Shown: in pieces, positions 26,869-35,125 of the stretch
Numbering within the stretch: the first letter of the stretch is position 1
Layout of the letters: every line of letters begins with the position of its first letter
DNA from: JAGIBJ01 sp032119595
GTDB taxonomy: Bacteria > Actinomycetota > Thermoleophilia > Solirubrobacterales > Solirubrobacteraceae
NCBI GenBank assembly: GCA_032119595.1
Contig: JAUMBQ010000006.1
Location: forward strand, 558,001 to 622,000
Direction: 5' to 3'
Length of the DNA: 64,000 nucleotides
Position numbers and translations under genes: made by a program
Notes under the pieces: generated by a model
Told to the model about the DNA's origin: nothing
What the model saw: the letters and a program-made list of their open reading frames with translations, nothing else
Database searches by the model: none

Positions 26869-28032
26869 TCAGGCGGACGTGCGTTCGCGATCCTCGAGGG
26901 CGTCGTACACCGCATGCAGGGTGGTGTCGAGCGCGCCAGCAAGCAGCGCAAGGACCTGGAGCTTCTCGGCAGCGGTCTGCCCACGACGTTCCGCGACGCG
27001 ACCGAGCGCCTGACTGCGGCGCGACCGCCAAGCGCCGGCCTCCGGGCGGCCTCGCCGCTTGACGGGCCGCACTGCGGCCTCGACCTCGGCGGCAGCGACC
27101 TCGATGAGGTCAGCGACCTGCGTCGTCGCCAGTCCAGCTTCGGTCGCCAACGCCGGATCGGCAGCGAGCAGGCGGGCCGCGCGCTGCAGGCTGCGCGTCA
27201 CATGCGGCTCAGCGACCAGCGGGCGCAGCCGGGCGATCTTGCGAAGCACGACCAGGGATTCGCGACGGAGCACCGCCTCGTTCCCGCGGATTTCACCGCA
27301 GAGCATCTCGTTGATCTGGCGGAGCCGTCGCAGCGCATGTTCGCTCGTCGCCGGGCACAGCGCTCGTCGCAGGGCCTCAGCCTGCTCCGTGCGCTCACCA
27401 CCTCCGACCACCACCGCGGCCGCGTGCTCCACCCAGGGCTGCCAGACGCTTGCGTACCGCGTGGCGAACCACGCGGCCAGCACAGCATCGGCGTCGGGAT
27501 GGGGGACCGCTGGCCGATGGGTTCGCTGGCGGCTGGCATCCAGCGCATGCTCGACCACGCCCCGCAGCCGCACCGCGCGATCGGCGCGCGGCTCGTGCGC
27601 GTGCACTTCATCCACGATGACGCCGCGCGCGCCGACCCGCACCGCCAACGCGCACCCGTCTCGATCGTCAGCGGCTACCCAGGCAACAGCATTCGTGCCG
27701 CCGTCCGCCAGGCGTTCAAGGATTCGGTGCCCGGCCCAGGCGGTCCGAAAGCGATCGAGGCCGTCGACATGCACCAAGACTGCTCCCAGGCCAGCAGGCA
27801 CGACGCGATCGGTTCGAACCACGTCGGTCCCGCGCGTCGACCACGACACCCACGCCGCAGGGAACGTTTGACGAACGAGCGTCGCCCTGCTCGCCGCGAC
27901 CTCGGGATTCGGGTGAATGACGACCAACCAATCGATCGCCGCGCGCTCCCTATGACCGGACACCACTACCCACTTACGCCGTGGGTAGGCAGTGCGCGAG
28001 GTGATGGGAAGGGGCGAAGGAATGGAAGTCAC
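26869..28032 (-). CDS. Receiver-like protein with unknown output domain (REC-A)
   Basis: A 387-residue protein. Residues about 33-165 resemble a response-regulator receiver fold (strand AVLVHVDGLD, strand NAVAWVAADD, and GARGVIVDEV). The invariant Lys after the last strand seems replaced by Val, and the acidic pair is not obvious. The C-terminal ~200 residues are helical, without a LuxR-type HTH, and share WFATRYASVWQPW (188-200) with WFERRYGIAWVPW in the gene at 29014. The GTG start at 28032 is 125 bases from the divergent HTH-B gene. Role: probable partner in the local signalling block; inference. Confidence 0.55.
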   Translation of the reverse strand: MTSIPSPLPITSRTAYPRRKWVVVSGHRERAAIDWLVVIHPNPEVAASRATLVRQTFPAAWVSWSTRGTDVVRTDRVVPAGLGAVLVHVDGLDRFRTAWAGHRILERLADGGTNAVAWVAADDRDGCALAVRVGARGVIVDEVHAHEPRADRAVRLRGVVEHALDASRQRTHRPAVPHPDADAVLAAWFATRYASVWQPWVEHAAAVVVGGGERTEQAEALRRALCPATSEHALRRLRQINEMLCGEIRGNEAVLRRESLVVLRKIARLRPLVAEPHVTRSLQRAARLLAADPALATEAGLATTQVADLIEVAAAEVEAAVRPVKRRGRPEAGAWRSRRSQALGRVAERRGQTAAEKLQVLALLAGALDTTLHAVYDALEDRERTSA

Positions 28033-28109
28033 GGGAAGCTGACACCGCTGATCGTCGTTTCGGGACGACCGGGTGACCCCGGCAGGGTGTCAGAGGGTCA
28101 GGGTCATCC

Positions 28110-28123
28110 GCAAACCGTTTTGC
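28110..28123. promoter_or_regulatory. Possible operator between REC-A and HTH-B
   Basis: An imperfect dyad GCAAACCGTTTTGC with a further GCAAAC 20 bases on lies in the 125-base divergent region. A second dyad ctgacacc/ggtgtcag spans 28039-28093. Either could be an autoregulatory site for the HTH-B product. Pattern-based. Confidence 0.3.
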
Positions 28124-28157
28124 GAGTTCCCGCAAACGCGCGGCGAAGGGAGCACCG

Positions 28158-28988
28158 ATGACCAGTTCACCAAACCTGGGCTCAGCTGCCCGAACGGGGC
28201 TCGAGGCGCTCGCTGATGCCGCGTTGCTGGTCATCGACGAACTCAGTGCGGGCGATCTCCTGGCCGCCATCACCCCCGAGCGCCTCGGCGCTCGCAGCGG
28301 CTACGCAGCCTCCAGCGTCAGGTATCAGCTCTCTCGCGTCGAGCGAGCACCGGCACCCCAGCACCAAGATGAGACGACAGCCGAGGCCTCAAGGGTCACA
28401 CCACCGCCGCGCAAACGGTGGGCGTTCGACCGCGAGCACGTGCTCCTGATCGCGCTGAGCGCCCTGGCCGCTCGCCAACGCCAGGCTGCCGAGGAATCCG
28501 TAGCCCGTTATCTCTCGGCGCTGTCCGAACTGAAGGCGACCGGCGATCCCCGTGCGCTGGCCCAGGCCGTGCAGGCCGACCTCGACATCTATACGCCGGG
28601 GGCAACGGCCGATGCCACAGCACTCACGAGCGAGCGCGTCCAGTCCATCGCCGTAGCCGCCGCCGACGGCTCGATCGAGATTGCGCGGCAACTACGCCGG
28701 CACCAGGACGAACGACTCCATCTGTACCTCCCCGTTTACGAGCACACCCTCACCCTCAGCGGTCGCGTCCTCCGCGACGGAGTCACGCTCCTCGACCTCG
28801 CCAAACAGGTGAGTTTTCTTCTCGAGGGCGTCGCGCAGCGTCGGCGCTCGGAACCTGCCTTGGACGAGTCCCACGTGCTCCGAACAGTGCTGGCGATCTT
28901 CCACGGACTGACACGCCCGGGCAACGACACGGAAGCACTCGATCCAGAGGCTGCGCTGGTGCAAGCGTTCATCGGCGGGAGCAGCTGA
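28158..28988 (+). CDS. TetR-like HTH regulator (HTH-B)
   Basis: A 276-residue paralogue of the gene at 24098. The HTH at about residues 28-62 has the core TPERLGARSGYAASSVRYQL. A helical C-terminal region holds VSFLLEGVAQRRRS, the counterpart of VSMFLQGVSERRRF in HTH-A. GGGAG is seven bases before the ATG. It is divergent from REC-A and convergent, 25 bases apart, with REC-B. Effector unknown. The arrangement (HTH next to a receiver-like gene, twice) suggests that the HTH protein and the receiver-like protein belong to one pathway. Confidence 0.65.
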   Translation: MTSSPNLGSAARTGLEALADAALLVIDELSAGDLLAAITPERLGARSGYAASSVRYQLSRVERAPAPQHQDETTAEASRVTPPPRKRWAFDREHVLLIALSALAARQRQAAEESVARYLSALSELKATGDPRALAQAVQADLDIYTPGATADATALTSERVQSIAVAAADGSIEIARQLRRHQDERLHLYLPVYEHTLTLSGRVLRDGVTLLDLAKQVSFLLEGVAQRRRSEPALDESHVLRTVLAIFHGLTRPGNDTEALDPEAALVQAFIGGSS

Positions 28989-29013
28989 ACCGCGCCCGCG
29001 CTCATCGAGGCCG

Positions 29014-30324
29014 TCAGTGTGCGTCGCGCAGGAGGTCGTCGAGTTCGATCGTGAGCGACTCGAGTTTCGCGCGTTCGCCCACGGGCCCGCGCGCCAGCTC
29101 CAGCGGCAAGCGCCCCGCCCACCGGATGGCGCCGCCTTCCACCGTCACGCCATCGACGTGGCGGAGCGAACGACCGTCGGCGTGTGCCGCCATCAATGCG
29201 GCAGCAGCGCGAGCCTGCGGCGCATGCAAGGCATCACGCTGCGCCTCCGCGATCGCCAGGAGGGCGTCGTCCGTGCGAGCCAGGATCCCGGCCGCCACGA
29301 CATCGACATCGTCCACGCTCGCACCGAGCTGCGCGGCCCGGCGTCCGGCGGCATGCAGGCGCTCGGCGTCCGCCCAGCCGGCCGGCCGAGCCCCGACGCC
29401 GATGTCGTCGGCTGCTCGGGTGGCTTGGATCAGCCGAGACTGTTCGCGAAGATCCTCGAGCTCGATCGCGGAGAGCTGCGCAGCGACGACGAGCGACGGC
29501 TCGCGATCGAGCGCAGCTACACCGTGGGACAGGCTCGCGGCGAGCTGCGGTCGCTCCTGGAGTGGCCGCTCGCCTGCGATGAGCGCCAAAACCAGGTTCG
29601 CCTCGCGCGCCACGAGCGCGGTGTTGCGGTATCGCTCGCCGGCAAGTGCCTGCGAAAGGTCCCGCAAGCGTGCGACCCCCCGCCCCCTGGAGGTCGCGGC
29701 GCCAACATCCGACAGCTGCTCGGCGAGGGCGGCGCGCTCGCCGGTGGTGGCGAGGCGCACGAGCGCCGGCTCCATCCACGGCACCCACGCGATGCCATAT
29801 CGACGCTCGAACCACTCCGCCCAGGGCGTCGTACCAGCCGCCGCGGGGTCGGCCGCCCACGGTGCGCCGAGGGCGCCGGGGCTACCGGCGATCACCGCAG
29901 CGATCTCAGCGATCTCAGCGTCGGGATCGAGCCCGGCGATCACGACCGCGTCAGCACCGCTCGCCCGCGCACCCTCGATCACGTCCGGTGAGATGTGCGC
30001 CGTCCATGCGACGAGCCGCGTGCGAGGCTCCGCGCGGGCCAACCGAGCGATGATCCGCTCACCGGGTCGATCGACCGAGAACCGGTCGGTGTCGTAGAGG
30101 TCGACAAGGGCGGCGCTACCGGGCCCGGCAGCGCCCACGTGCAGGAGGAGCGCGGTCACGCTGGAGAGCGCCACGACCTCGTGCGCCCCGGCAGCCGCGC
30201 GCGCCAAGCCGGCCCGGCGAGACAGCGCATCTAGGTTCGTGTCGTAGACGAACACCGATGGCACCGACGGCGCATCAGCGAGGAAGTCTGCGTCGAGCGG
30301 GGAGATTTGCATGATCCGGCGCAT
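29014..30324 (-). CDS. Receiver-like protein with unknown output domain (REC-B)
   Basis: A 436-residue protein paralogous to REC-A. The receiver-like part (about 21-150) has SVFVYDTN, the strand ALVDLYDTD, the strand LVAWTA and GADAVVIAG, where a receiver would carry Lys; Val is present instead. The WFERRYGIAWVPW motif (171-183) opens a long helical C-terminal region with no LuxR, Trans_reg_C or other output HTH that I can recognise. The start could also be the second Met at 30312. It is the last gene of a probable operon, 66 bases after the kinase-like gene at 30391. Confidence 0.57.
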   Translation of the reverse strand: MRRIMQISPLDADFLADAPSVPSVFVYDTNLDALSRRAGLARAAAGAHEVVALSSVTALLLHVGAAGPGSAALVDLYDTDRFSVDRPGERIIARLARAEPRTRLVAWTAHISPDVIEGARASGADAVVIAGLDPDAEIAEIAAVIAGSPGALGAPWAADPAAAGTTPWAEWFERRYGIAWVPWMEPALVRLATTGERAALAEQLSDVGAATSRGRGVARLRDLSQALAGERYRNTALVAREANLVLALIAGERPLQERPQLAASLSHGVAALDREPSLVVAAQLSAIELEDLREQSRLIQATRAADDIGVGARPAGWADAERLHAAGRRAAQLGASVDDVDVVAAGILARTDDALLAIAEAQRDALHAPQARAAAALMAAHADGRSLRHVDGVTVEGGAIRWAGRLPLELARGPVGERAKLESLTIELDDLLRDAH

Positions 30325-30390
30325 TGTCGCCGGTTTGCCAAAGTACGCAACCTCAGCGAATTGAAATTCACTTCGAGACGCGTACTCCGG

Positions 30391-32670
30391 TCAGGTGACG
30401 GGAAGCACCAGGCGCAGTACGTCTGGCTGGGACTCAACCCGAACCCCGATCGCCGAGGCCACGGCCGCGAGACGTTTGACTTGTTCACGCCCAGGTCGAT
30501 GCAACTGCGGCTCGCCACAGATCTCGACGCTCACGCCACCGTCGGTGGCTCGCGTCCAGGCCACGTTGACGGAGCGAAGGCGGGGTCGGCGCAACAGCCG
30601 ACTCGGGGCGCAGCTCGCTCGCTCATCGGCGGCGAGAACCGCCAACTCGACGAGCGATAGCCGGTCGAGGGCGGCCCCGACCCGCGCGGCTGGCGCGGCG
30701 GATCGAGCCCCGGTTTCAGCGATTACCTCAACCGGGACGATGCCGAAGCCCGCCCGCAGTCCTTCGAGGAAGATCGCCCGCGGATCCAGGCCACCGAACG
30801 TGTGGCTGGCCAGCGACACCGTGGCGGCGTCGAGCGCGACCACTGCCTCGCGAAGTTCTGCGGCCGGCGGCCCCGATCTCGTGATCACGTCGACCGCGTC
30901 GTGCCGCAGGGCGATCCCTCGGAGCGCTGCGGCAGTGAGCGCAGCACGCCCGAGGGCGTCGGTGACGGACCGCTCAAGCGACTCCACCCGCGTCGCCAGG
31001 CGTGGCATCGACCCCAGGAACAGGCTGAGCGCGAGTGGGTAGACCACCGCGAATCCGATCGATTCGGCCCCATGACGGAGCACCAGCGGCGCGACGGCAA
31101 CCATGCGAACCAGCTCGAGCACCCCCCACGAGGTCCAGCTGCGCCGCCACAGGAGTTCCGCGATCAGGTTGGCGCCGACCGAGGCTGGAATGAGCACCGC
31201 TGGCGAATCGGCCGGGACGGCGAAGACGGCGACAAGCGCGACGGCCACGAGCGCAGCCGCCAGGATGCCGGTCCGCGCACTCCACCGGCACGGCCCGGGC
31301 GCTCGGACCAAGACCTCGATCACGACGCATCCGAGAGGCATCAGCAGCCAGCGTTCTCCGATCTGATCCATCGCTGAATAGGCCGCAAGCGTGTCGATGA
31401 CGTAGCCGACGTAGCGGATGCTCTGCAGGAGGCGGTCGATGAAATGCCTGACCTCGCGCCCAGCCGAGAGCCCAATGAGTTCAGCGGCACCGGCGCTCGT
31501 GTCGTGGGGGACCTCGATCCGGTAGCCGACGCCCTGAACTCCGTTGAAGTACGCGCCGGTGCCGCCGACCCGCGCAAGCTGTCGCACAGACCAACTCGTC
31601 CCGACGCCGGCCGCGTTCGGGCCCGGTGCCGTACCACCGCCGTCGTCTTCGACGAGGACCACGAGGGTGTTGCCCTCAGAGTGCGCCGACACCGTGATCC
31701 GTGTGGCGGCCGCAGCATGACGGGAGACGTTCGAGAGCTGGCGCCGGACGGCGCCGGCCACGCTGTCACCAGCAACGGAGCCGATGCGGAGTTTCGCAGC
31801 CATCGGGTCGACGACGAGATCCACATTCAACGTCCGGTTGGTGTGGGTCCACGGCCCCACGATGTCGAGGAGAAGTTCGGCGACATCGGTGCGGCCGTCC
31901 GCGTCGCCAGGCGCGCGAGTCGCCCGCAATGTGCTCCTGAGGTCGTTGAATTCGGGCGTCGTCTCGGCTCCGCCAAGCTCTTCCTCAACGCGTGCAGCGG
32001 CACGTTCGACAGCGTGTAGGCCACCTCGGAGGCGTTCCACCAAACCGCGCTCCTGCCGTTCAACGACGTGCCAGCGGTCCGTCGCCCCGAGGACCACGCC
32101 GGCTGAGCTTCCGATCCAGAGCGAACCACCGACGTACGCCATCGCACAGAGCACAACCGTGGTGAGATCTCCATCAGCCCGGAGGCCAGCGGTGCCGTCC
32201 TCGAAAGCCGTCCAGCTCAGGACGACGCCGGCGACCGCCGGCGCGAACGCGACCGCCGCGCGGTCGACCCGCAGGACAATGCTCCCGAGCACGATCCAAC
32301 TCATGGCCGACGCCGAGAAGCCGGTGTCTGCCGATGCTCCACCAAGGACCATCGCTGAAACTCCCAGCCCAACCGCGCAGATTAGGAACGGGAACGCATG
32401 GCGAGCGACCACCGCGCGGAAGAGCGGCAAACGCGTGAGGACCACGGCACCGATCGCGACCTGAATCCCGCCGATCACCATGAGTGCCGCGGTGGCACCA
32501 GGAATCGGCAAGGTGCGGGCACCGAGCCCGTAGATGGCCATCAGCGTCGAGCCTCCGAAGAGCTGCGCCACCCCGAGCAGTACGTAGATGCCGAGGGCGC
32601 GGTCCGACGCTCGCGACCGTTCGTCTGGTGTCGCCGCGCTGGCGCTCCGGCTTGCTCCGGAACGCGCCAT
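30391..32670 (-). CDS. Two-part membrane histidine-kinase-like protein (HK-A)
   Basis: A 759-residue protein. Residues 27-195 form about six membrane helices with GGASADTGFSASAMSW. Residues 204-235 look like a HisKA_3 dimerisation helix, but the usual LHDG reads LRGG, so the standard His and Asp are missing. A GHKL ATPase-like domain follows, with N-box NVSRHA (N314) and EDDGGG (341-346). A second group of membrane helices (about 420-555), a helix with RHDAVDV (589-595) and a degenerate second ATPase-like region close the protein. Its ATG overlaps the HK-B stop by one base (TGATG). His201 in RWHVVE is conserved in HK-B and could be an alternative phospho-site. Confidence 0.62.
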   Translation of the reverse strand: MARSGASRSASAATPDERSRASDRALGIYVLLGVAQLFGGSTLMAIYGLGARTLPIPGATAALMVIGGIQVAIGAVVLTRLPLFRAVVARHAFPFLICAVGLGVSAMVLGGASADTGFSASAMSWIVLGSIVLRVDRAAVAFAPAVAGVVLSWTAFEDGTAGLRADGDLTTVVLCAMAYVGGSLWIGSSAGVVLGATDRWHVVERQERGLVERLRGGLHAVERAAARVEEELGGAETTPEFNDLRSTLRATRAPGDADGRTDVAELLLDIVGPWTHTNRTLNVDLVVDPMAAKLRIGSVAGDSVAGAVRRQLSNVSRHAAAATRITVSAHSEGNTLVVLVEDDGGGTAPGPNAAGVGTSWSVRQLARVGGTGAYFNGVQGVGYRIEVPHDTSAGAAELIGLSAGREVRHFIDRLLQSIRYVGYVIDTLAAYSAMDQIGERWLLMPLGCVVIEVLVRAPGPCRWSARTGILAAALVAVALVAVFAVPADSPAVLIPASVGANLIAELLWRRSWTSWGVLELVRMVAVAPLVLRHGAESIGFAVVYPLALSLFLGSMPRLATRVESLERSVTDALGRAALTAAALRGIALRHDAVDVITRSGPPAAELREAVVALDAATVSLASHTFGGLDPRAIFLEGLRAGFGIVPVEVIAETGARSAAPAARVGAALDRLSLVELAVLAADERASCAPSRLLRRPRLRSVNVAWTRATDGGVSVEICGEPQLHRPGREQVKRLAAVASAIGVRVESQPDVLRLVLPVT

Positions 32671-34979
32671 CAGACGGGCGGCCGTCGGACGCGCTCGATC
32701 CGCAGCTCGGCGGGACCGGACGTGACGACGAGCCCCAGCGCCCCCGCGATGAGTTCCAGGCGTTGGAGTTCAACCCTGCCCGGAGGCCGCAGCGTCGGTT
32801 CCGCAGTCAGCGTCAGGGCGAGCCCACGACCGCTGCGGCCCGTGCGGTACTCAGCCGAAAGTGTGCGGAGCCGACGCCTACCGAACAGACCCGGAGGCGC
32901 GCAGCTCGCGCGCTCCGCGGCGGCGAGCGCCCCCAGTTCGATCATCGTGACCCGGTCGACTGCGCCTCCGATGGCGGCCGGGACCAAAGGGCCCGTCCTC
33001 GGACCCTCCGCGTCGACCTTCACAGGGATCGGACTCATCGACGCTTGGAGACCAAGGGTCAGCGACTCACGCGGATCGAGGTGAGCGAGAGACTCGAAGC
33101 GCAGCGCCACGATCGCCTGTTCTAGGTCGAACGCAGCGGCCCGCAGTGCGCCGTCGCGGTCCTCGGTACGGACGACCACGTCGATCGCGTCGTGTCTGAG
33201 CGACAGGCCGCGTACCGCTGCGCTGACGAGCGCTGTTCGGCCGACGGCGTCAGCCGAGGTACGCTCTAGCGACCGAGCGCGATCGAAGAAGCGATTGATT
33301 GCGAAGACGAGCAGGGAGAACGCGAGCGGATAGAGCACCGCGTACTGCAGCGCCTCGGCGCCGTGCCGGACCAGCGCCGGTGCGACGACGATCAGTCGCA
33401 GGAGTTCAAGGCCAGCCCACCATCCGGTCCGTCGAACGAACAGGAGATGGGCAACGACGATCGAACCCGTCGACGCCGGGACCAGCACAGCCGGCGAGCC
33501 AGCGGGGATCGAGAATGCCGCGACCAGTCCGATGGTCACGAACGTCGCAACGATGAGCCGTTGATCGCGGGTGGTGACACGGCCGGGCACACCGAACTGG
33601 ATCACGGCCTCGGTAACGAGCGCTCCTGCCGGCATGAGCAACCACCAGAGCCCGATGGTATGGGCCTGCGCGGAGGCGAAAATCGAATCCGGAAGGTAGG
33701 CGCCAACACGCAGGGCAGTAAGCATCGTGAACCCGAAGCGGTCGACCGACGACGTAATCGACAGACCGTGGATCGTCGACTTCGGCACCGGCTGTCCCGC
33801 GGGGACCATCACCTCGTAAGCGAGCCCCGCGGCTCCGTCGAGATAGCGCCCGGTGCCGCCGAATCGCGAGAGTTGTCGATCCGACCACTTCGTGCCGGTG
33901 CCGGGAACGATCGGGAGGCGACCGCCGCCGTCGTCCTCGATACGGATCCGCAGGCCCGCCCCGTCCTCCCCGACGGAGATCGTCACCATCGTCGCCGAGG
34001 GTGCGTGACGATCTACGTTGGCGAACTGGCGGCGCAACACCGAGACGAGTGCGTCCGCGGTGGACGACGGTAGGTCCGTGGCACGAACGCCGGACGACGC
34101 GCGAACGGCGAAGGCGATCGGACTTGCACCGTCACCGCGCTCCGCCCCCAACGCGTCCAGGACGTCTCCGAGCTTCACCGTCTCCAGGTCGGACTTCAAT
34201 CCAACGCCGCTCCGAAGTCGCGCTCGGAGGGTCGCGATCTCCCGCGACGCCGGCGCCGCCCCGAGCTGCGCAGCCAAGATCGCCGCACGAGCGTCGATCG
34301 CCTTCAGACGCGGGCGGAGGCGGCCGACTGCTCCGCGCTCGTGCAGTTCGATCACGTGCCATCGGTTCAGCGTCTGCGTAGCCTCCGCCGCCGCACGGCC
34401 GATCCAGAGCGCCACCGCCACGAAGATCGCGAGCGCGAGGACACTCGTTCCCAGGTCGCCCGTCAACGACGCTCCGGCCTCATCCTCAAGCAACGCCCAC
34501 ACGGCGGCGTCGACGAGGACGGACGCCGCACCGACCGCAAGCCAGCGCGCCCCCGGCAACGCGATCCCTGTGGCCGCCAACCAGCTCATCGCCGATGTCG
34601 CGAACACCGAGTCGGCTGAGGAACCACCGAACCCGGCCGTCAGGGTCGCGAGCGCAAGCGTGATCGCAACGAACGCCCCGGGTCGCTCGACCACGATCGC
34701 GCGCATTGCCCGAGGGCGAGCCAACCACACGAGGCCGACGGACACCTGCAACACCCCGACCGCCAGTAGGGCCGGTATCGCCATGGCAATCGGCAGCGCC
34801 GGCGCCCCGAGCCCGTAGCCAGAGATGAGCGTGGCACCGCCCAGCAGCTGGCCTCCGGCGACGAGCCGAAAGAGCGGGAGCGCGTGATCCCGCGGCGGCG
34901 CGGCTCGGGGATCGACCTCGGCGACAGGGGTCCCGTCCGCACTTGACGAGGCACAGTGTGGAGCGGCAAGCGAGGTCAA
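32670..34979 (-). CDS. Two-part membrane histidine-kinase-like protein (HK-B)
   Basis: A 769-residue paralogue of HK-A with the same order of parts: about six membrane helices (35-195, with GGSSADSVFATSAMSW), a dimerisation-like helix (214-240) reading LRPR where LHDG is expected, an ATPase-like domain with NVDRHA (N321) and EDDGGG (348-353) and a GTGTKWSDRQLSRFGGTG lid, a second membrane block (about 440-562), RHDAIDV (595-601) and a degenerate second ATPase-like region. It is first in the HK-B/HK-A/REC-B operon. It lies 146 bases downstream of nuoD on the same strand, behind a hairpin. Confidence 0.62.
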   Translation of the reverse strand: MTSLAAPHCASSSADGTPVAEVDPRAAPPRDHALPLFRLVAGGQLLGGATLISGYGLGAPALPIAMAIPALLAVGVLQVSVGLVWLARPRAMRAIVVERPGAFVAITLALATLTAGFGGSSADSVFATSAMSWLAATGIALPGARWLAVGAASVLVDAAVWALLEDEAGASLTGDLGTSVLALAIFVAVALWIGRAAAEATQTLNRWHVIELHERGAVGRLRPRLKAIDARAAILAAQLGAAPASREIATLRARLRSGVGLKSDLETVKLGDVLDALGAERGDGASPIAFAVRASSGVRATDLPSSTADALVSVLRRQFANVDRHAPSATMVTISVGEDGAGLRIRIEDDGGGRLPIVPGTGTKWSDRQLSRFGGTGRYLDGAAGLAYEVMVPAGQPVPKSTIHGLSITSSVDRFGFTMLTALRVGAYLPDSIFASAQAHTIGLWWLLMPAGALVTEAVIQFGVPGRVTTRDQRLIVATFVTIGLVAAFSIPAGSPAVLVPASTGSIVVAHLLFVRRTGWWAGLELLRLIVVAPALVRHGAEALQYAVLYPLAFSLLVFAINRFFDRARSLERTSADAVGRTALVSAAVRGLSLRHDAIDVVVRTEDRDGALRAAAFDLEQAIVALRFESLAHLDPRESLTLGLQASMSPIPVKVDAEGPRTGPLVPAAIGGAVDRVTMIELGALAAAERASCAPPGLFGRRRLRTLSAEYRTGRSGRGLALTLTAEPTLRPPGRVELQRLELIAGALGLVVTSGPAELRIERVRRPPV

Positions 34980-35100
34980 GGTACCGAACAGCGTTTCAGC
35001 TTGTCCCCGGAATGCGAAGCCGAGTCCGTTCCGGGCGAGGAAGTTTCACCGTTGGGCGCTGGTGAACCGTGCGTCGCGCCGCTCGAACCGACGAAGCAAG

Positions 35101-35123
35101 CGAGGCGCCCTCAGGGCGCCTCG
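35101..35123 (-). terminator. Hairpin directly after nuoD
   Basis: A perfect 10-bp stem (cgaggcgccc/gggcgcctcg) with a TCA/TGA loop begins two bases past the nuoD stop. The following bases (cttgcttcg) are only moderately T-rich. It probably ends the nuoABCD transcript. Confidence 0.6.
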
Positions 35124-35125
35124 CC

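Noticed and set aside
24655..28161. 1168-codon open frame on the plus strand
   Set aside because: It runs antisense to the phosphoribosyltransferase, RDD-3 and REC-A genes; Arg/Pro/His-rich composition and no domain. Typical GC-rich shadow.
24098..34979. Antiphage defence island
   Set aside because: No nuclease, methylase, toxin or other effector; the parts are regulatory and sensory.
5368..35125. Prophage or integrative element as the cause of the nuo split
   Set aside because: No integrase, transposase, tRNA or flanking direct repeat was found by eye; the block may simply be a rearrangement.
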